6,776 bases of DNA from Bacteroidota bacterium (GTDB lineage Bacteria; Bacteroidota; Rhodothermia; Rhodothermales; UBA10348): positions 1 to 6,776 of the forward strand of contig JACZYK010000142.1 of NCBI GenBank assembly GCA_022571135.1, written 5' to 3'. The position numbers and the translations under genes are program-made. Below are positions 1 to 6,545 of the stretch, one piece after another. The first letter of the stretch is position 1. Every line of letters begins with the position of its first letter. The notes under the pieces were generated by a model that was not told where the DNA came from, searched no databases, and was given only the letters and a program-made list of their open reading frames with translations.

Positions 1-1329
1 ATGCCGAGGAAGCAAAGATATTGCAGCTTCAGTATCAGCTTGAAGCCAGGCCGGAGGTGCGCGAGGTTGAATATATTTCGCGTGAAGACGCGCTGGTTTG
101 TTTTCACGACGCTGCTCGGACCCCTGGCACTTATCGTGTTTATCGGAATCGTCGGATGGGTGTCCGTATCCACGATAGAGGGCGGTGAGCAGATGATCGC
201 CGTTCTCGATGAGACGAACGTCCTGTTCGACAATCTATATGATGAAGACCAGCAGATAAGTTTCGTTCAGCCCAACGTGTCGGAAGACTCGGTGCGCTCA
301 TCGGTAGTAATGGGCGTCTATAACGGGTATCTCCTTCTGGAAGCTGACATCATCTCGGGAGAGGGAGCGGCTAGGTACTTTTCGAGGGAGGGTGGCGGCT
401 TCTCGTTTTTCTCGAGGAAGCTTACCGACCTGGTGCGACAAACGGTGCGCAACGCTCGGCTGCTGGAGCAACGCGTGCCTCAGGAAGTCTTCGATATCCT
501 CAGCGCAAGGGTCTCGGTGGATATGATCAAGCTATCCGAGACCGGGGAAACCTCCGGCGATACGGCCGCCTTCGCCGTGATCGGCTTCATCATGGGCTTT
601 CTGATCTACATCTCTATGTTCGCGTACGGAACGGTCGTGATGCAGGGGGTTATAGAGGAGAAGACGAGTCGAATTGTCGAGATCATCATTTCGTCGATCC
701 GGCCCTTCGATCTGCTCATGGGAAAGGTCCTCGGTATCGGCGCCATGGGTCTCGTTCAGATGACCTTCTGGGCGATCCTCATCCTGGCAGGAATGCTGTT
801 TTCCGGAACCCTGATTACGTTGTTTCTCGATCCTTCGAACCTCAACCTCCCGGCATCGGCTTCGCAGGATGAACTGCTGGCAGCGGCGAATATCAGCATT
901 CCTGCGATCGATCCTTTCGTCTTCGTCTGGTTCGTCCTCTTTTTCCTCGTCGGATACCTGCTCTACGCGAGTCTCTTTGCGGCCATCGGCTCGTCGGTCG
1001 AGCAGCAGCAGGATGCTCAGAGCCTCATGCTTCCCATAATGCTTCCGATCATACTATCGATCCTCTTCCTCCAGACCATCGTAGAAGCCCCAAATTCAAC
1101 CCTGGCGATCGCGCTCTCGATGATTCCTCTCACCTCGCCCATATCCATGGTCGTCCGATTCGCCGTCACGGATCTGCCATTCTGGGAAATTGGGCTCTCG
1201 TTTCTGATACTGCTCGGCTCGTTCTTCGGGTCAATCTGGATCAGCGCCAGAATCTACCGCGTGGGAATCCTCATGTACGGCAAGAAGGCCAGCATCAAGG
1301 ACCTGATCAAATGGATTCGTTACGCTTGA
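1..1329 (+). CDS. ABC-2 type (NatB-like) ABC transporter permease, 5' end abnormal
   Basis: Inner-membrane permease subunit of an ABC-2/NatAB-type exporter; a separate ATPase would power it but is not in this window, and the substrate cannot be told. Counting from base 1 the protein has 442 residues. A first membrane helix lies at about 33-55 (WFVFTTLLGPL), followed by an extracytoplasmic domain at about 60-185 with the family-like stretches IAVLDETNVLFD and YNGYLLL. A cluster of helices follows at about 188-212, 243-268, 305-330, 342-361, 366-388 and 394-418. The family hallmark GVIEEKTSRIVEI sits at 216-228, after the second helix. From about residue 28 the sequence looks intact to the stop. 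Residues 1-27 (Arg/Cys/Ser-rich) do not resemble the family's usual N-terminus with its REYL-type segment; the same bases read as an FtsX-like peptide in frame 3. Genuine in-frame starts could be TTG at 67 (GGAGG at 53-57) or GTG at 82. Family call is firm; the N-terminus is not. Confidence 0.85.
   Translation: MPRKQRYCSFSISLKPGRRCARLNIFRVKTRWFVFTTLLGPLALIVFIGIVGWVSVSTIEGGEQMIAVLDETNVLFDNLYDEDQQISFVQPNVSEDSVRSSVVMGVYNGYLLLEADIISGEGAARYFSREGGGFSFFSRKLTDLVRQTVRNARLLEQRVPQEVFDILSARVSVDMIKLSETGETSGDTAAFAVIGFIMGFLIYISMFAYGTVVMQGVIEEKTSRIVEIIISSIRPFDLLMGKVLGIGAMGLVQMTFWAILILAGMLFSGTLITLFLDPSNLNLPASASQDELLAAANISIPAIDPFVFVWFVLFFLVGYLLYASLFAAIGSSVEQQQDAQSLMLPIMLPIILSILFLQTIVEAPNSTLAIALSMIPLTSPISMVVRFAVTDLPFWEIGLSFLILLGSFFGSIWISARIYRVGILMYGKKASIKDLIKWIRYA
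3..95 (+). pseudogene. ftsX: Out-of-frame FtsX-like fragment overlapping the permease 5' end
   Basis: Frame 3, open from base 3 to a TGA at 186-188, encodes a peptide with LEARPEVREVEYISREDAL at its core (about bases 39-95). This closely resembles the periplasmic loop of the cell-division protein FtsX; I recall E. coli FtsX having a YLSREDAL segment at the equivalent place. The similarity fades after the Leu at 93-95, while permease-like sequence begins in frame 1 at about base 82, so the two signals overlap in a stretch of about 14 bases. FtsX is itself an ABC-transporter-like membrane protein that works with FtsE to control septal peptidoglycan hydrolases. Only a few dozen codons are visible and the upstream part lies outside the window. 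It may be the remnant of ftsX joined by deletion to the permease, or an assembly join. An alternative reading is that EVREVEYISR is the permease's own REYLSR-type N-terminus displaced by one frameshift. Confidence 0.45.
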
Positions 1330-1424
1330 CGCATCGCCGGTTCTGAGAGGTTCGTCTCCAGTTTCGAAACCCGGATTTGCCCCCCTTTCGCAGGAACCTG
1401 TCACGTTGGGCATGCTTAACATGT

Positions 1425-1464
1425 GTTTGCCCCTTTGGCAAACTTCCTTCGGCTGAAGCCGGGG
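1425..1464 (+). terminator. Two adjacent hairpins, possible terminator of the permease gene
   Basis: The first hairpin has a perfect 7-bp stem, GTTTGCC (1425-1431) with GGCAAAC (1437-1443), around a 5-base loop. The second has CTTCGGC (1447-1453) with GCCGGGG (1458-1464) around a TGAA loop, including two G-U pairs; the same bases can also fold as GAAGCC (1455-1460) with GGCTTT (1464-1469). Neither is followed by a clear T-run, so factor-independent termination is uncertain. They lie about 100 bases after the permease stop and just before the next gene, so a role in the leader of that gene is also possible. Confidence 0.35.
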
Positions 1465-1492
1465 GCTTTCTCCTGTAAATCCTGACAGTCAA

Positions 1493-4400
1493 ATGTGCGC
1501 CATTCGCGGCCTCTGCATAGGTCTTGTGGCCATCCTCGCGGCATTCTCCCCTCCGGATGCGTCCGCGCAGTACTTCCGGTTTGGGAAAAATAAGGTTCAT
1601 TACGAGGATCGGGACTGGTTTTATGTTCAGTCCGAGCATTTCACCGTCTATTTCTACGAAGGTGGGCAGTATCTGGCAGACTATACGGCCAAAGCAGCCG
1701 AGGAGGCCTATGGCCAGATCTCCAGGCTATTTCAGTACCGAATCTCGAGACCGATACCGCTCATCGTGTATCTCAGTCACGGGGATTTCGCCGTTACAAA
1801 CGCCGTCGATCTGCCTACTTATTCCGAAGGTATCGGGGGCGTCACCGAACTGTTCAAGAATCGAATCGCCATCCCGTTCACCGGGGATTACAGGGATTTC
1901 AGGCGCGTCATACACCATGAACTGGTACACGCGGTCATCAACGACATTTTCTATGGCGGTTCGCTGCAGGCCATCATTCAAAACAATATCCGGACTCGAA
2001 TTCCGGCCTGGTTCAATGAGGGCCTTGCGGAATATGCCGCACTCGGCTGGGATTCCCAGTCGGATATGTACATCCGCGAGGCGGTTCTCGAGAATCACCT
2101 GGCCCCCATCGCTTACCTCAGAGGTTACTACGCGTACCGAGGAGGACAGAGTGTCTGGGACTACATCGCGGAGCAGTACGGACAGGAAAAAATCGGAGAA
2201 ATACTCCAGCGTCTCAGACTTTCTCGTTCGGTGGAGGCAAGCATACGGCGATCGACCGGACTGAGTGTAAAGCAACTTTCGGAGCGCTGGCAGAAATCCC
2301 TGCAGGAGATTTATTTCCCTGAGGTGGCGGCCAGAGAAGATCTTGACGACATCGCACGCGCCATAATCACGCGGGAGCAGGGATTTTACAATACCAGCCC
2401 GGCTCTCTCACCACTGGGCGACAAGCTGGCCTTCATCACAACGACCCAGGGACTCTTCGATATCTACCTGGCCAGCGCCAGCGACGGCAAGATCATCCGT
2501 CGCCTGGTCGAAGGCCAGACTTCACCGGAGTTCGAGAGCCTGCGGATACTCACCCCGGGAATCAGCTGGAATCCAGAAGGCACCCATATAGCCGTCGCCG
2601 TGAAGAGCGGTCCTTCCGACGTAATCGCTGTCATCGACGTGGTAACGGGTGAGACAAAGCGGTTCTCCGTTTCGGAAGTGAATCAGATCCTCACGCTTGC
2701 CTGGAGTCCCGACGGGGATCGGATCGCCTTCGAAGGCGCGAGCGAATCGCAGAGCGATATTTATATCCTGAATATCAACACTCTGGGAGTCACAAATCTG
2801 ACAGACGATCTCTTCAGCGATCATGAACCTTCCTGGAGCCCGGACGGACGCTCTCTCATATTTCATAGCGATCGCGCCGATTATCTGAGTGTCGGTCAGG
2901 CGCGAACCACGACGTTCCAGATGTTCGATCGCGCCAACCTGCAACAAGATCTCTATCTCCTTACGATCGGCTCCGATCGAGTTCAGCGCGTCACGTCAGA
3001 CGAAAATTGGGACGAGACGAGCGGAAAATTCGGTCCGGATGGGAGAAAAGTGTTGTTTATCTCGGATAGAAACGGGACGTACAACCTCTTCGAGAAAGAC
3101 CTCGATACCGAAACCGTTCGTCCTCTGACTGACCTGACCATCGGAGTTACCCAGCTTTCCCTGTCGGCGGACGGACAAAGGGCCGCTCTCGTAAGTCTAA
3201 GGGAAGGCACGTCATCGATCTATATTCTGCGCACTCCATTCGCTCGAACCCAGGAGCTTCAGCATCTCAGGCCCAACGTCTGGGCTCAGCGGGTCACCCA
3301 GTCCAAGCTGGTTGATGCGCCCGCTCTCGTGCTGGCCGGGGATCGCTTGCGCCGGAACAACCCTTTCCTTCGCGATGCGTCGGACGGCATCCGGTTCGCT
3401 CGCGGACGAGAGCGTCTCAAACAACAGACTTTTGATGTTGACCGGCTGGCCGTTCTGATCGATCAAGCTCGTCGACCCAGAGACGGGTCCGGTGAAGACG
3501 TCTCGAAGGCACCTGGAGACGCAGGAAAGGACAATCCTCCGGTTTTACTGTCCAATCTCGGCTCGGTCGGATCCGACTCGCTCTACCGAGATTCGCGAGT
3601 CGATTTTCGAGATTACCGGTTCTCTTCTGCATTTGACAAAGCTTCGGTCGATGTGTCTCCACTTTTCGCCGCGCTCCCGGCAAAACGGCTCTCCAGGACG
3701 TTGCTTGACGCGAACGGCAATTACATCCCCAGGCGATACAAACTACGTTTTTCACCGGATATCGTCTATGGCGCAGCCGGTTACGATGCTCTGTATGGCG
3801 TCCAGGGAGTGACACAGATGATGTTCAGTGATATGCTGGGGGATCACCGAATTGTCGTCGCGACAAACTTGCTGATTGATCTGAGGAATTCCGATTACAT
3901 CATCTCATACAATTACCTGCCCCGTCGAGTAGACTGGACGTTTTCGATGTTCCACGTATCACGACTGCTAGCGGACTTTCAGAGGTCGACACCGACATAC
4001 TATCGATACAGGCAGTACGGAACGAGCCTCGAAGCGAGCTATCCACTGGACAAGTTCCGAAGAGTAGACATCGAAATGGCAGTCATCGGCGTGAATCAGG
4101 CGGATATCACCGACGTCACAAGGCCGTCGCGCACTCGGGCTCTCCTGACTCCGCGCCTGACCTTCACGCGGGACGCCACGACGCCCGGTGTTATGCACCC
4201 CGTTTCGGGAAGTCGGCTCGCCGTAAGCGTATCGGGCAGCGCGCTGAGTTTCACCGACGAACAGATCAGATTCGTTACGTTTCTCGGAGACGCCCGAACG
4301 TATGCGTCGCTTGGCCGCGGGGCCTATGTATTTGCGCTTCGGGCCTCGATGGGTACGTCGCTCGGACCCAATAAGCAGCTCTTCTACACGTCAGGCGTTC

Positions 4401-4858
4401 AGAACTGGATCAACCGGAATTTCGACGAAATAAATGGGTTTCCGATCTCGGACGTCGCCGATTTCGTGTTTGCCACTCCGATGATGCCTCTTCGCGGATA
4501 TGATATCAATGCTCGAAACGGGTCGAACTTCGGGCTGATCAACGCCGAATTTCGCTTCCCACTCGTTGCAGCGCTTCTACCCGGCCCTATTCCGATTCTG
4601 CCCCTCTATAATATCCAGGGGCAGGCCTTCGTGGACGCGGGCAGCGTCTGGGGAGGGCGCGGTGAGGATCCCCGCTTCAATTTCACGAGAGAAGACGAGA
4701 GCGGCCGGCGACGACTGGACGATCTGCTGGTCGGTACGGGATTCGGCCTCAGAACCATCTTCCTGGGATACCCGATAAGACTGGACTTTGCTTGGCCTTT
4801 CGACGGGCGGTCGTTCGGTGATCGGCGTACTTACGTTTCGATCGGGCTCGATTTCTGA
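1493..4858 (+). CDS. Secreted fusion: HExxH metallopeptidase, six-bladed TolB-like propeller and Omp85 (BamA/TamA-like) barrel
   Basis: The protein has 1121 residues. A signal peptide covers 1-25 with probable cleavage at ASA/Q, which supports the ATG at 1493 although no Shine-Dalgarno sequence is visible. Residues about 40-275 form a gluzincin-like (peptidase MA type) domain: HELVH at 142-146 gives two zinc-ligand His and the catalytic Glu143, and WFNEGLAEY at 173-181 offers Glu176 as likely third ligand. Six PD40/TolB-type motifs start at 306, 360, 405, 449, 514 and 558 (for example SPDGDRIAF), consistent with a complete six-bladed propeller; blade 4 carries an insertion at about 461-491. 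A polar linker spans about 590-740. From about 745 the chain resembles an Omp85/bacterial surface antigen barrel, with the L6 motif LRGY at 1000-1003, FVDAG at 1046-1050 and a terminal YVSIGLDF ending in the aromatic residue typical of outer-membrane barrels. No POTRA repeats are seen. It should sit in the outer membrane with peptidase and propeller in the periplasm. Protein insertion, translocation and surface proteolysis are all possible; the substrate is unknown. It appears to be transcribed alone. Confidence 0.9.
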   Translation: MCAIRGLCIGLVAILAAFSPPDASAQYFRFGKNKVHYEDRDWFYVQSEHFTVYFYEGGQYLADYTAKAAEEAYGQISRLFQYRISRPIPLIVYLSHGDFAVTNAVDLPTYSEGIGGVTELFKNRIAIPFTGDYRDFRRVIHHELVHAVINDIFYGGSLQAIIQNNIRTRIPAWFNEGLAEYAALGWDSQSDMYIREAVLENHLAPIAYLRGYYAYRGGQSVWDYIAEQYGQEKIGEILQRLRLSRSVEASIRRSTGLSVKQLSERWQKSLQEIYFPEVAAREDLDDIARAIITREQGFYNTSPALSPLGDKLAFITTTQGLFDIYLASASDGKIIRRLVEGQTSPEFESLRILTPGISWNPEGTHIAVAVKSGPSDVIAVIDVVTGETKRFSVSEVNQILTLAWSPDGDRIAFEGASESQSDIYILNINTLGVTNLTDDLFSDHEPSWSPDGRSLIFHSDRADYLSVGQARTTTFQMFDRANLQQDLYLLTIGSDRVQRVTSDENWDETSGKFGPDGRKVLFISDRNGTYNLFEKDLDTETVRPLTDLTIGVTQLSLSADGQRAALVSLREGTSSIYILRTPFARTQELQHLRPNVWAQRVTQSKLVDAPALVLAGDRLRRNNPFLRDASDGIRFARGRERLKQQTFDVDRLAVLIDQARRPRDGSGEDVSKAPGDAGKDNPPVLLSNLGSVGSDSLYRDSRVDFRDYRFSSAFDKASVDVSPLFAALPAKRLSRTLLDANGNYIPRRYKLRFSPDIVYGAAGYDALYGVQGVTQMMFSDMLGDHRIVVATNLLIDLRNSDYIISYNYLPRRVDWTFSMFHVSRLLADFQRSTPTYYRYRQYGTSLEASYPLDKFRRVDIEMAVIGVNQADITDVTRPSRTRALLTPRLTFTRDATTPGVMHPVSGSRLAVSVSGSALSFTDEQIRFVTFLGDARTYASLGRGAYVFALRASMGTSLGPNKQLFYTSGVQNWINRNFDEINGFPISDVADFVFATPMMPLRGYDINARNGSNFGLINAEFRFPLVAALLPGPIPILPLYNIQGQAFVDAGSVWGGRGEDPRFNFTREDESGRRRLDDLLVGTGFGLRTIFLGYPIRLDFAWPFDGRSFGDRRTYVSIGLDF

Positions 4859-4905
4859 CGGGCCGAAATAGCCTGTTCGCTGTTCGGATTGTGTGAAAAC
4901 CGACA

Positions 4906-4978
4906 CCCACCAGACTATTAATGTCCTGTTTCCGCGAACATTGACCATGGGAAATCTGTTGAGAGCCGGTCTGGTGGG
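4906..4978. repeat. Perfect 10-bp inverted repeat in the trigger factor leader
   Basis: CCCACCAGAC at 4906-4915 is exactly complementary in inverted orientation to GTCTGGTGGG at 4969-4978, with 53 bases between. In the same leader, TGTTCGC (4874-4880) can pair with GCGAACA (4934-4940), and ATGTCCT (4921-4927) with AGGACAT (5014-5020); these cannot all form as one simple nested fold. The whole spacer 4859-5067 lies between the outer-membrane fusion gene and tig. It has no recognisable tRNA or known RNA family and only a weak promoter candidate (TGTGAA at 4892-4897 and TATTAA at 4916-4921, spacer 18). The 10-bp repeat is less likely than the 7-bp ones to be chance. Role unknown. Confidence 0.5.
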
Positions 4979-5067
4979 CGACCGGCGCGATCGTCCATCG
5001 TCTCCACCCGTTGAGGACATGTAGAAACCCGCGCTCAATCATCCACATCGCGAGAACCTTTCGCACC

Positions 5068-6375
5068 ATGCAGACGAAGATCAATAAAATAAGCGACGTC
5101 GAATTCGACCTCGAGATCACCGCCACCGCCGATGACCTGTCGGAGGATCTGGAAAAGGTGATTCGTGCCCAGCGCGGACGCACGACCATGAAGGGCTTCC
5201 GTCCCGGTCACGTCCCCCTTTCGCTGGTTAAAAAGGTCTACGGCAAATCGCTTGCCTATGGCGTCGCCGAGGACACGGTCCAGAAAACGTATAAAACGAG
5301 GGTGCTCGAGGCGGACGACTACGAGGTTCTCGGGCAGCCGACGATTACCGATCTGTCGTACGAATACGAGGGCGATCTCCGGGCGGTCGTCCGATTTGGA
5401 ATACGGCCCCGATTCAAACTGATGGACCTGTCGAAAACGAAAATTAATCGCCTGATCCACGAGGTCACCGTTGAGGAAGTTGAAAAGGAAATCGACGCCA
5501 TGCGCGCCCGTCACGCCGAGTTGATCCCGGATGACGGTCCGATTACCGGGGAGTCGTTCATCATCGTGGACATGCAGCGTATGGATGGCGAAAGCGGCAC
5601 TCCCCTCGTCGGTAAAAAGCAGGAAGACGTGTCGATTCTTCTGAGCGACGAAAACGTACTGCCCCAGCTAAAGGATGGGGTCATCGGGAAAAAGGCCGGC
5701 GAATCCGTCACCGTGTCGCTTCCCGCTCCCGAAGGAGAGGAGGGGAACCGTACGTACGAGATCGAGCTGAAGGAAGTCAAGCGCCGCGAGCTCCCTGAAC
5801 TGGACGAAGAACTCATCGAACAAATCTCGAACGACAAGTTTTCAGACCTCGAAGCCTTCCAAGCGGAGATCCGACGACAGCTCGAGGCGGGCTGGAAGAG
5901 ACGCGCGACGGAGCTTTTCGAATCGGATGCCATCTCATCTGCTATTGACCTGCATGACTTCCAGATCCCGGAATCCGTCATCGAGATGTATCTGGACGCC
6001 TATGTCAGAGATGCCAAATCCCAGAGTGGAGGAGAGCTCCCGCAGAACTTCGATGAGGCGCATTTCCGCAAAATTCGGCGGGATGAAGCGGAGCGACAGG
6101 CCCGCTGGATGTTCATCCGTGACCATATCATCGAAACCTGCTCGCTCAAACTTACCGACGAGGAACACGACGCCTTCTTCGAACGCACTGCTGACGACGG
6201 TCTCCCGGCCGAGACGATGAAGAAGTATTACCAGGCCGTCCCCAACATGATGGAGCAGCTGGATCAGCGGCTTCTCTCCGAGAAGGTTTTTGCCTGGATC
6301 GCGGAGCAGGTCGAGGTAGAGGAGATGGGCCTGGAAGCGTATCAGGAAGCCGTAAAGAATGGCGACGACGCGTGA
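5068..6375 (+). CDS. tig: Trigger factor, ribosome-associated chaperone
   Basis: Cytosolic chaperone that binds near the ribosomal exit tunnel and shields nascent chains. The 435 residues compare well with the 432 of the E. coli protein. The N-terminal ribosome-binding domain (about 1-115) carries GFRPGHVP at 43-50, at the same position as the E. coli GFRK signature that contacts ribosomal protein uL23. A PPIase-like (FKBP-type) middle domain lies at about 152-240 (VLPQLKDGVIGKKAGESVTVSLP at the conserved end), then the helical C-terminal domain beginning ELPELDEELI at 241-250. The middle domain lacks the aromatic residues that line the active pocket in E. coli (DMQRMDGES where E. coli has DFTGSVDGE), so prolyl isomerase activity is doubtful. 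The ATG at 5068 is chosen because MQTKINKISDVEFDLEI aligns with the family start; the in-frame TTG at 5011 would add 19 unrelated residues. Only a weak GAGAA (5052-5056) precedes the start. The next gene is clpP, a widely conserved order. Confidence 0.96.
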   Translation: MQTKINKISDVEFDLEITATADDLSEDLEKVIRAQRGRTTMKGFRPGHVPLSLVKKVYGKSLAYGVAEDTVQKTYKTRVLEADDYEVLGQPTITDLSYEYEGDLRAVVRFGIRPRFKLMDLSKTKINRLIHEVTVEEVEKEIDAMRARHAELIPDDGPITGESFIIVDMQRMDGESGTPLVGKKQEDVSILLSDENVLPQLKDGVIGKKAGESVTVSLPAPEGEEGNRTYEIELKEVKRRELPELDEELIEQISNDKFSDLEAFQAEIRRQLEAGWKRRATELFESDAISSAIDLHDFQIPESVIEMYLDAYVRDAKSQSGGELPQNFDEAHFRKIRRDEAERQARWMFIRDHIIETCSLKLTDEEHDAFFERTADDGLPAETMKKYYQAVPNMMEQLDQRLLSEKVFAWIAEQVEVEEMGLEAYQEAVKNGDDA

Positions 6376-6406
6376 GCGGACTACATAACAGAATTCTCGA
6401 TTCCGA

Positions 6407-6435
6407 TTGTGACAACATGGTGACAACTTTAATTT
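6407..6435 (+). promoter_or_regulatory. Candidate clpP promoter with tandem TGACAAC repeat
   Basis: GTGACAAC occurs at 6409-6416 and again at 6420-6427, 11 bases apart start to start, so both copies face the same side of the helix. The first copy sits inside a small palindrome, TTGT-G-ACAA (6407-6415). TTGTGA (6407-6412) and TAATTT (6430-6435) form a fair -35/-10 pair with a 17-base spacer, so the repeat would overlap the polymerase site. That layout would suit a repressor-controlled clpP, by analogy with the direct-repeat operator of CtsR in Gram-positive bacteria, although the bases differ and no such regulator is in view. This is an inference from position and pattern only. Confidence 0.3.
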
Positions 6436-6438
6436 AGG

Positions 6439-6463
6439 GCTTCGCGCGGGCCGCCTGCGAAGC
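6439..6463. other. GC-rich hairpin between tig and clpP
   Basis: GCTTCGC (6439-6445) pairs perfectly with GCGAAGC (6457-6463); inside, GCG (6446-6448) can pair with CGC (6452-6454), extending the stem with a 2-base bulge. No T-run follows on the + strand, so it is not a classical terminator in the reading direction. It may attenuate read-through from tig, mark the tig mRNA 3' end, or lie at the start of a clpP transcript if the promoter just upstream is used. Confidence 0.45.
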
Positions 6464-6545
6464 GTCCGAAAACGGAACCATCTTATTGCGGCTTCGGTTG
6501 CAGAGGCGGCCACACGTTCGCACATTTCAACGCACGTAGATATTC

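Noticed and set aside
1374..1443. Two TTTGCCCC-type stretches (near 1376 and 1426) as a direct repeat element
   Set aside because: The match is short and C-rich, and the second copy is explained by the hairpin at 1425-1443.
1727..2275. Long minus-strand ORF within the peptidase region of the fusion gene
   Set aside because: It is antisense to a strongly recognisable domain and has no family resemblance; such shadows are common opposite long GC-rich genes.
4859..4905. tRNA-like GTTCGG stretch after the fusion gene, considered because tRNA genes often sit near tig
   Set aside because: No acceptor stem, anticodon arm or TTCGANNC arm with proper pairing is found on either strand.
4941..4969. 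TTGACC at 4941 as a -35 box for tig
   Set aside because: No -10-like hexamer lies 16-18 bases downstream; the sequence there is GC-rich.
4947..5024. A 25-codon ORF as a separate small gene
   Set aside because: No ribosome binding site, Arg/Pro-rich composition and no recognisable family. It is mentioned only as a possible leader ORF.
5011..5067. Trigger factor starting at the in-frame TTG at 5011
   Set aside because: The 19 extra residues have no resemblance to trigger factor, while the ATG at 5068 aligns the ribosome-binding signature at residues 43-50 exactly as in E. coli.
5935..6525. Minus-strand ORF of 196 codons overlapping the 3' half of tig
   Set aside because: It is antisense to well-conserved trigger factor sequence, with no recognisable motif and no start context.
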